A stretch of DNA of 39,035 bases from Candidatus Sulfopaludibacter sp. SbA4 (lineage in GTDB: Bacteria > Acidobacteriota > Terriglobia > Bryobacterales > Bryobacteraceae). Below are positions 33,570 through 39,035 of this stretch, in pieces. The notes beneath the pieces are model-generated. The model did not search any database and was not told the DNA's origin. It saw only the letters and a program-made list of their open reading frames with translations. A program made the position numbers and the translations under genes. Where the stretch lies: the NCBI GenBank assembly GCA_900290305.1, contig OMOG01000247.1, positions 10,842 through 49,876 on the forward strand. The letters are read 5' to 3'. Position 1 is the first letter of the stretch, and every line of letters begins with the position of its first letter.

Positions 33570-34547
33570 TCAATTCTCGGACGGTCGTTCCACGTGATCG
33601 ATCACCAACGTCTCCACCTGGCCCTTCGCCGGCTCCAGCCGCAACCCCAACGCCCCCAGCGCCGCGAAGATCGATTCATCTTCTAGTGGTGGGGATGGCG
33701 CATCGAGCGGCTGCGACGCCCCGGGAGGAGGGGGCGGCGGCGGTCGCCGCAGGGCCGACGATGGCAACGCAAGGTCGCAATAACGGGTCAAGCCCGTCTT
33801 GTCTACCACTGGTCTGTCCGCAACGCTCGGTAGTATCGTGTTCGCCAGGATCGCCATCGAGATGGCGTAGAACTGTGTGCCATTCGGGCCTGGCACACCC
33901 ATCGTGCCGCTCCCCATCATCACCCTTCCTTCGGGGTGCTTCCGCCTCAGTTCGGCCATATCCACAGTCTCCGCCTGTTTGAACCTCGGCCCGCCCTTCA
34001 CGACCACCAAGTTATAGACCGACGACTCTTTACTCACATAGTGCACCACTACTTTGCACCGTTCGGCCAACATCGCCTGCAGCATCGCGCGGAGCATTGT
34101 CTGTCTCATCGCCGGCTTCTGCCAGTCGGCAAGGTCTGCCTGGTCCACCTTCGCCACCACGTCATAGAGTTCGTCACCCAACCAGCGCGGATCTCCTTCA
34201 ATCCGGTCTCCACGCAGCAACCCAGGCTGGTTCGGAAGCGCATACGCCCACTGAAAAATGCCGACCATGGGCAGACCGATCGAACGAAACCCGTCCGGCG
34301 TCGGCCCAGGCCGTACCGGCCCGCTCTCCGCTGTGTGTCGCTTGATCGAAATCACCTCGAACTTCGGATGTTTTTCGCTGGCGCTGGCGCCTCCGGCGGA
34401 AGCAGGCGCCGCGGAGACCTGAGCCAGGCCGGCCTGAGCCATTCCAGCCACCCCCGCGTACAAAAGAGCAGCCGCAGTCGCCAACCGCAAAACCCCGCGA
34501 AAGTAAGGTTTCACCTTGGATCGTACGCGAACTCGACAGTCCGTCAT
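33570..34547 (-). CDS. TIGR03435-family soil-associated protein
   Basis: A 325-residue exported protein. The signal region (VLRLATAAALLYAGVAGMAQ) is followed by the family opening KFEVISIKRHTAESGP, by GLPMVGIFQWAYALPN, by DPRWLGDELYDVVAKV, by QTMLRAMLQAMLAERCKVVV and, near the C-terminus, by RPVVDKTGLTRYCDLAL, all hallmarks of TIGR03435. A Pro-rich linker (RRPPPPPPPG) precedes the last segment. The ATG at 34547 follows GGAGGAGG and is preferred to one ten codons upstream. The family is greatly expanded in Solibacter-type genomes and its role is unknown. It follows the EF-hand and small secreted genes on the same strand. Confidence 0.85.
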   Translation of the reverse strand: MTDCRVRVRSKVKPYFRGVLRLATAAALLYAGVAGMAQAGLAQVSAAPASAGGASASEKHPKFEVISIKRHTAESGPVRPGPTPDGFRSIGLPMVGIFQWAYALPNQPGLLRGDRIEGDPRWLGDELYDVVAKVDQADLADWQKPAMRQTMLRAMLQAMLAERCKVVVHYVSKESSVYNLVVVKGGPRFKQAETVDMAELRRKHPEGRVMMGSGTMGVPGPNGTQFYAISMAILANTILPSVADRPVVDKTGLTRYCDLALPSSALRRPPPPPPPGASQPLDAPSPPLEDESIFAALGALGLRLEPAKGQVETLVIDHVERPSEN

Positions 34548-34561
34548 GATGCGGCCTCCTC

Positions 34562-34750
34562 CTATTTTGGTTGGCAATATTTGAAATTGTGTTCGCTGGA
34601 GATCACCAGTTCGTCTTGCATCTGGATAGACCTGCCGAGAATACCTTTAGACGCACCGGGACGCGCAAAGTTAAACGCAAAGGCGGCTGACGGCACTGAC
34701 TGGCTTGCAACGGCGCCGCACACAACAGTGATTAGAAGGGCAGTCTTCAT
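34562..34750 (-). CDS. Small secreted hypothetical protein
   Basis: A 62-residue frame with a clear signal peptide (MKTALLITVVCGAVASQSVP then SAAFAF) and GGGAG seven or eight bases before its ATG. It starts 16 bp after the EF-hand gene stop and ends 14 bp before the TIGR03435 start, all in one direction, so the three may be co-transcribed. The mature part of about 35 residues has one Cys and no known motif. It could be real or a remnant of a longer exported protein. Confidence 0.5.
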   Translation of the reverse strand: MKTALLITVVCGAVASQSVPSAAFAFNFARPGASKGILGRSIQMQDELVISSEHNFKYCQPK

Positions 34751-34766
34751 ATGATTTCTCCCAAAC

Positions 34767-35639
34767 TCATCGCAGTCCAGCGTGAACCGCCATTTCGAAC
34801 GGGATCAGCTCGTCGGCGGTCAAGTAGCCATCGTGATTGCGATCCAGCTTCCTCAGCGACCGGGCGGCGTGCTCGATCTCCCAAGACGAGATCTCGCCAT
34901 CATGGTCGGTATCCAGAGCGGCCAGCGCCGGATGGTAGCTCATGAAACGCTGACGCAATTGCGCCAGCAACGCCGGGGGCACGGAATTCGGATCGATGTG
35001 CAAGCCGCATTCTTCGGGCGTTAGTTTGCCATCGTAGTTAATGTCCAGTTTGCGAAGAGCCGCCGGGGCGTTGCCGATCTCCCACGGCGAGAGCGTCAAA
35101 TCGCGATCGGCGTCGAGCGCGCCCAGGACCGGCATAGAAGTGAAGTAAGGCCGGGCGAGCTTCAGCCACGCCTCGAACGGGTCCGGTCCCAGCTTGACTG
35201 TCGTGTTGAGGTCGCTGCCGGTCATTGAATTCCGATCGATCGGCAAGAGACTGGGACTGGAAAAATGCACGCCGATGAGGAATGGTCTGGCGACGCCGCC
35301 CCCTTTGCCAATGACCAGCACGACGAGCGAAATCGACAGGATGGCCAGCAGCCCGCCCTGAAACAGCGCCGCGGGGTGCGGTTTGTAGGTCTCAAAAGTT
35401 TGAAACAGCGGCGCGCCCAATGTCTCCAGCGGCGCATCGGCTGCCACCGGCATCGACTCGGGGCGGAATTCAGGGCGAAGCAGCCACTGGCGCGCGAGCG
35501 AGGCGGCGGCGTCGGCGAAATATCGCGGCTTGGCACGTAAGGTGGAACGGTCGAAATCGTCGAGCATGTCGTCGCCAAACCGCCAGCGGAATGGCGCCGG
35601 GTGCAGCCAGATCAATTGGATGTACAGCCATCGCAGCAT
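34767..35639 (-). CDS. Membrane protein with four EF-hand loops
   Basis: A 290-residue protein. The N-terminus (LIWLHPAPFRWRFGDDMLDD) resembles the short cytoplasmic lead of membrane proteins encoded next to PadR regulators in acidobacteria. One membrane helix (LFQGGLLAILSISLVVLVIG) lies near residues 92-112. The outside part has four EF-hand loops: DADRDLTLSPWE, DINYDGKLTPEE, DTDHDGEISSWE and DRNHDGYLTADE, each with acidic calcium ligands and a final Glu. It probably binds Ca2+ outside the membrane and contacts partners inside. Its ATG overlaps the PadR stop by one base (GTGATG; GTG 35642 is an alternative start), so both are one operon. Confidence 0.82.
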   Translation of the reverse strand: MLRWLYIQLIWLHPAPFRWRFGDDMLDDFDRSTLRAKPRYFADAAASLARQWLLRPEFRPESMPVAADAPLETLGAPLFQTFETYKPHPAALFQGGLLAILSISLVVLVIGKGGGVARPFLIGVHFSSPSLLPIDRNSMTGSDLNTTVKLGPDPFEAWLKLARPYFTSMPVLGALDADRDLTLSPWEIGNAPAALRKLDINYDGKLTPEECGLHIDPNSVPPALLAQLRQRFMSYHPALAALDTDHDGEISSWEIEHAARSLRKLDRNHDGYLTADELIPFEMAVHAGLR

Positions 35640-35992
35640 CACGCCCTCCTGGGTTTGAGCGCGCGGAGGCGCGCCCGGCCTTCGTGAACGACGTCTTCCA
35701 GCCGCGCGATTTCCTGTGAGAGCACGCCGCGCCCAAGCTGGCTCAGGCGATAGTAGCGGCGGCGGGAACTCTCTTCGGCGGCCGGTCCGGCGACCTCCTC
35801 CACCATGCGCCGCTTCATGAGGCGCTGCAGGTTGTCGTAGAGGGTGCCGGGGCCAAGGTTGTACCGGCCGTCGGATTGCCGCAGCACCTCCTGCATGATG
35901 CCGTAGCCGTGCATCGGTTCTCCGGCCAGCGAGAGCAGGATGTGCAGCGTGGCCGGGGCCAGCGGAAGATAATCGTCGGGGTCCGGTTTCAT
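35639..35992 (-). CDS. PadR-family transcriptional regulator
   Basis: A 117-residue PadR protein. The winged helix is seen in LAPATLHILLSLAGEPMHGY with GIMQEVLRQSDGRYNLGPGT and LYDNLQRLMKRRMVEE, and the wing in RRRYYRLSQLGRGVLSQEIA. PadR proteins are dimeric repressors. The gene leads the padR/EF-hand operon. Its start ATG is only 12 bases from a good -10 box and has no ribosome site, so the mRNA is probably leaderless. An inverted repeat covering the -10 box suggests that it represses itself. The effector is unknown. Confidence 0.9.
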   Translation of the reverse strand: MKPDPDDYLPLAPATLHILLSLAGEPMHGYGIMQEVLRQSDGRYNLGPGTLYDNLQRLMKRRMVEEVAGPAAEESSRRRYYRLSQLGRGVLSQEIARLEDVVHEGRARLRALKPRRA

Positions 35993-35993
35993 G

Positions 35994-36021
35994 ATCGGAT
36001 TCCGTTATATCAGATTCCGAT
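35994..36021. promoter_or_regulatory. Inverted repeat, likely PadR operator
   Basis: ATCGGA (35994-35999) and TCCGAT (36016-36021) are perfect inverted arms. With neighbouring bases they extend as an imperfect 10-bp pair (GATCGGATTC/GATTCCGATA). The repeat covers the -10 box and the predicted transcription start of padR. Confidence 0.5.
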
Positions 36022-36032
36022 AATCATGGCAA
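36004..36032 (-). promoter_or_regulatory. padR promoter (leaderless)
   Basis: On the minus strand, TTGCCA (36032-36027) and TATAAC (36009-36004) are separated by exactly 17 bases. Transcription would start near 35997, about five bases before the padR ATG at 35992. Confidence 0.6.
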
Positions 36033-36256
36033 GGCGTCGCCGGGGCGCATGGTCTCAATTCTCGATAGTGGTGTTATCGGAAACTGCTCATGCGCCACTT
36101 GGCGGTGTCACGCCCGACTCGCCGATCTGGCGTCGCCGGCTCCGAGCGAACCGTCAGCGACTCGTACGGAGCAGCATCCAGGAATAATCGGGGACGCCTC
36201 GGCGCGCGGGTTCTCGGCCCTTATGTTTAGCGTTATACTCCGATTGACCGGTAGCC

Positions 36257-37255
36257 ATGCACCATCTGAAATCGTTGTCGCGCGCCCTGGCCGTGCTATT
36301 CGGCTGCAGCGGCGCCTTGGTCGCCCAGAACCGCGCCGCCTGGATGCAGGAAGCGCAGTGGGGCGTCATGACCCACTACCTGGCCGACTGGCAGGCTCGT
36401 GCCCACGGCCTCACCATGAGCGTGGACCAGTGGAACAAACTGGTGGACGGATTCGACGCCGAGCGCATCGCGAAGCAACTGGCGTCCGTGGGTGCGCGCT
36501 ACTACCAGATCAGCATCGGCCAGAATTCCGGCTACTATCTCTCGCCCAACGCGGCTTACGACAAGATCGTGGGGATTCAGCCGAGCAAGTGCGCGCGGCG
36601 GGACCTGGTGGCCGACCTCTCGGAGGCCCTCGGCAAGCGCGACATCAAGCTGATGGTGTACCTGCCCTCCGGCGCTCCCGGCCAGGACAAAATCGCGGAC
36701 GCCGCTCTCGAATGGCGCAACGGTCCCTATCCCAACCGCGAGTTTCAGCGCAAGTGGGAGCAGGTGATCCGCGAGTGGTCCCTGCGGTGGGGGAAGAAGG
36801 TCGCGGGCTGGTGGTTCGATGGCTGCTACTTCCCGAACTCCATGTACCGCTCGCCTGACGCGCCCAACTTTGCGAGTTTCGCCGCGGCGGCCCGGGCGGG
36901 CAACCCGGACGCCGCCATCGCGTTCAATCCTGGCGTCGTCTATCGCATGCTTTCCATCACTCCTTACGAAGACTTCACGGCGGGCGAAATCGATAAGCCC
37001 GATCTCGTGACCATCCGGCGCGCCGCCGACGGCCGGATCGACGGCACCCAAATCCAGATGCTGAGTTACCTGGGCCAGACGTGGGGCATGGGCGCGCCGC
37101 GCTTCACCGCGGAACAGGCGATCGGCTACACACGCAAAATCCGCGATGCCGGCGGCGCCGTCACCTGGGACACACCCGTGGAACTGAACGGCACGATCTC
37201 GCAGCCGTTCCTCGACCAGTTGTCGGCGCTCGGCAAAGCGCTGGCCACCAAGTAG
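36257..37255 (+). CDS. Secreted alpha-L-fucosidase-like (GH29-type) protein
   Basis: A 332-residue protein with a signal peptide (LAVLFGCSGALVAQ). WMQEAQWGVMTHYLADW resembles the GH29 opening in which an aromatic-rich strand lines the sugar site. KVAGWWFDGCYFP places Asp188 where the GH29 nucleophile lies. GARYYQISIGQNSGYYLSPN is another family-like stretch. The length is shorter than classical fucosidases (about 450), lacking the C-terminal beta-sandwich, so activity on fucosides is uncertain. It is followed after 8 bp by a jellyroll/FG-GAP protein, forming a likely two-gene carbohydrate unit. No good ribosome site precedes the ATG. Confidence 0.65.
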   Translation: MHHLKSLSRALAVLFGCSGALVAQNRAAWMQEAQWGVMTHYLADWQARAHGLTMSVDQWNKLVDGFDAERIAKQLASVGARYYQISIGQNSGYYLSPNAAYDKIVGIQPSKCARRDLVADLSEALGKRDIKLMVYLPSGAPGQDKIADAALEWRNGPYPNREFQRKWEQVIREWSLRWGKKVAGWWFDGCYFPNSMYRSPDAPNFASFAAAARAGNPDAAIAFNPGVVYRMLSITPYEDFTAGEIDKPDLVTIRRAADGRIDGTQIQMLSYLGQTWGMGAPRFTAEQAIGYTRKIRDAGGAVTWDTPVELNGTISQPFLDQLSALGKALATK

Positions 37256-37263
37256 GTATCGTC

Positions 37264-39035
37264 ATGTTGGCACGCTTGGCTTTCATTCTCACGCTCGCCA
37301 TTCCGGCCCCCGCCGCCGACCTGTTTCGCGACGACTTCTCGCGTTACCCGCCGGGACTTCTTTCCTCGCCGGTCGGACAGTTGAACGGCGCCATCCAGGA
37401 GTATCACTACCTTCCCCACCGGGGTGTTCCGCTCGGTCCGTGGGCCAACGCTATCGGCCACCTGGACGCCTGGGCGGCCGGCGACGAAGACGGCAAGCCC
37501 TACCTCGAGCAGCACCTCAGCGCCGACGCGCGGCAGTTCGCGTTTCCCATCTTTGTCACCGGCGACAGCGAATGGAGCAGCTATACGGTAGAGGCGCGCG
37601 TCAAACCGTTGGCGCTCGATGGCATGGCCGGCGTGGTTTTCCGCTACCACACCAACCGGCACTACTACCTGTTCGCACTCACCGGGGGAGACACGGCGCG
37701 TCTCGCTCTTCACCTGCCGCTCGAATCGGCGTTGCGTGTGCGCCAGTGGAAAGAGTTGGGCAGCGCGCGGTTCCCGTACGACACGCGGCGCTACTACCAG
37801 TTGCGCGTCGAAAATGACGGCGCCCGCATGCGCGCTTATGTGGACGGCAAGCTGGTCCTCGAAGCCTCCGACAGTGAGATTCCCAAAGGAAAAGCCGGTG
37901 TGATCGCGGGCGTTCCGGCGCGTTTCCAGGACTTTGCCGTCACGGCTTCCGATTCCGTCAAAGCGCAGATCGCGCAGCGCGTAGCGGCTCGCGATGCGGA
38001 GTTGGATCGCCTCCGCGCATCCAATCCGGCGCCCAAACTCTGGAAGAAATTCGACACGCCGAACTTCGGCGCGGGCCGCAACGTGCGCTTCGGCGACCTG
38101 GATGGCGACGGCGTTCCCGACATGCTGATCGCGCAGAACATCCCGCGCGTCCACGATGACGCGTTCGACGCCATCAGTTGCCTGACCGCGGTGACGCTCG
38201 CGGGCAAGGTGCTCTGGCAGATCGGCCGCCCCGATCCGCGCAACGGGCTCCTCACCAACGACACGCCATTCCAGATCCACGACATCGATGGCGACGGCCG
38301 CAACGAGGTGGTGCTGGTGCGCGACTTCAAGCTCCAGATCCTCGACGGCGCTACCGGCAAAGTGAAGCGCTGGGTCTGGATGCCCCAAGCCCCCGCGGTC
38401 AAAGACCGGCCCTACGAGCTGGTCAGCGGCGACTCCATCGCGTTTCTCAATCTCTCCGGCAACAAGGACCGCCACGAACTGCTGGTCAAGGACCGCTACC
38501 AGCACTTCTGGGTCTTCAACAACCAGCTCGAGCTTCTCTGGCAGGGCGAGGAACAGACCGGCCACTATCCCTACCCGGTGGATGTCAATGGCCGCGACCA
38601 GGTGGCCATCGGGTACTCACTCTGGTCGCACGATGGCAAGCGAATCTGGAGCCAGGGCACGACCCTCAAAGACCACGCCGATGGCGTCATGATCGGCAAT
38701 CTGAGCGGCGATCCGAAGGCACAACCGCGCATGTACGCCAGCGGCAGCGACGAAGGATTCATCATGTTCGACTTGGATGGCAAGATCTTGAAGCAGGTGC
38801 GGGTGGGCCACAACCAAAGTCCCGCAGTGGGCAAATTCCGGCCCGATCTCGCCGGCCTGCAGTACATGACGGTGAACTTCTGGAAGAATCCGGGGATCGT
38901 GACCCTGTTCGACTGGGACGGCAACATCCTCGCGCAGGAGGAGCCGATCCATACCGGCAGCCCCATGCTCCCGGTTAACTGGCGCGGAGACGGCCAGGAA
39001 TTCGTCCTGCTTTCCGGCAACGTGAAGGAGGGCGG
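37264..39035 (+). CDS. Secreted jellyroll plus FG-GAP propeller protein, 3' end outside window
   Basis: At least 590 residues are encoded and the frame stays open to the window edge. A signal peptide (MLARLAFILTLAIPAPAA) precedes LFRDDFSRYPPG and a concanavalin-like jellyroll (about 20-225; YTVEARVKPLALDGMAGVVF; YYQLRVENDGARMRAYVDGK). After a helical linker, FG-GAP/VCBS-type blades carry calcium loops such as FGDLDGDGVPDML and IHDIDGDGRNEVV. The design recalls extracellular polysaccharide-active proteins, for example rhamnogalacturonan lyases of PL11, but no catalytic signature can be fixed. It begins 8 bp after the fucosidase-like gene and is probably co-transcribed. Confidence 0.75.
   Translation, partial: MLARLAFILTLAIPAPAADLFRDDFSRYPPGLLSSPVGQLNGAIQEYHYLPHRGVPLGPWANAIGHLDAWAAGDEDGKPYLEQHLSADARQFAFPIFVTGDSEWSSYTVEARVKPLALDGMAGVVFRYHTNRHYYLFALTGGDTARLALHLPLESALRVRQWKELGSARFPYDTRRYYQLRVENDGARMRAYVDGKLVLEASDSEIPKGKAGVIAGVPARFQDFAVTASDSVKAQIAQRVAARDAELDRLRASNPAPKLWKKFDTPNFGAGRNVRFGDLDGDGVPDMLIAQNIPRVHDDAFDAISCLTAVTLAGKVLWQIGRPDPRNGLLTNDTPFQIHDIDGDGRNEVVLVRDFKLQILDGATGKVKRWVWMPQAPAVKDRPYELVSGDSIAFLNLSGNKDRHELLVKDRYQHFWVFNNQLELLWQGEEQTGHYPYPVDVNGRDQVAIGYSLWSHDGKRIWSQGTTLKDHADGVMIGNLSGDPKAQPRMYASGSDEGFIMFDLDGKILKQVRVGHNQSPAVGKFRPDLAGLQYMTVNFWKNPGIVTLFDWDGNILAQEEPIHTGSPMLPVNWRGDGQEFVLLSGNVKEG

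Overview
The window looks like a chromosomal segment from a soil acidobacterium, probably close to Solibacter/Bryobacterales. The DNA is GC-rich, and several families typical of that group occur together: a TIGR03436-type VWFA-related protein, a TIGR03435-type soil protein, an Oar-like TonB-dependent receptor with a carboxypeptidase-regulatory plug, an ECF sigma factor of the TIGR02999 kind beside a Ser/Thr kinase, a PadR regulator with a membrane partner, and a large secreted sedolisin. This assignment is inferred from gene content; no rRNA gene is present.

Positions 1-2.7 kb are eroded accessory DNA. They hold the 5' end of tgt (minus strand) broken by a 25-bp tandem duplication, a possible DUF262-like stub, a frameshifted RelE/HigB-like toxin with an intact XRE antitoxin, a PIN-domain remnant and a frameshifted ankyrin gene. 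A metallophosphoesterase gene follows on the minus strand (2748-4109).

Positions 4.6-14.1 kb are the most interesting part. A leader with a promoter-like site and strong hairpins precedes a compact plus-strand operon. In order it encodes a 46-codon small ORF, a QmoC-like protein (HdrC-type double ferredoxin fused to a membrane cytochrome domain), a 1483-residue HdrA-type flavoprotein that carries a complete GltD/NfnB-like NAD(P)/FAD module and a second HdrA unit, MvhD, an 18-codon ORF, MvhG-like and MvhA-like [NiFe]-hydrogenase subunits, a 123-bp palindromic element and a hydrogenase maturation protease. No HdrB is present. The set suggests a group-3c-like hydrogenase wired through MvhD to a giant HdrA that could exchange electrons with NAD(P) and, through the QmoC-like anchor, with the quinone pool.

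Positions 14.1-25.6 kb hold a Toprim-like remnant, a translationally coupled ECF sigma factor and receptor-like kinase with RCC1 repeats (minus), a small membrane ORF, a 1901-residue sedolisin with four near-identical 210-bp repeats (plus), and comM (minus).

Positions 25.7-27.4 kb hold tRNA-Asp(GUC) and, 1.6 kb downstream, a second copy of its 3' half. Between them lie a DUF433/DUF5615 toxin-antitoxin pair and a frameshifted hypothetical gene. This looks like a tRNA-targeted islet.

Positions 27.6-39.0 kb hold the TonB receptor, the VWFA-related protein, a small conserved-looking ORF, a possible IS21-type end, and a minus-strand group: a padR gene with what looks like a leaderless promoter inside an inverted repeat, a four-EF-hand membrane protein, a small secreted ORF and the TIGR03435 protein. 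At the end are two secreted carbohydrate-related proteins, an alpha-L-fucosidase-like protein and a jellyroll/FG-GAP protein cut by the window edge.
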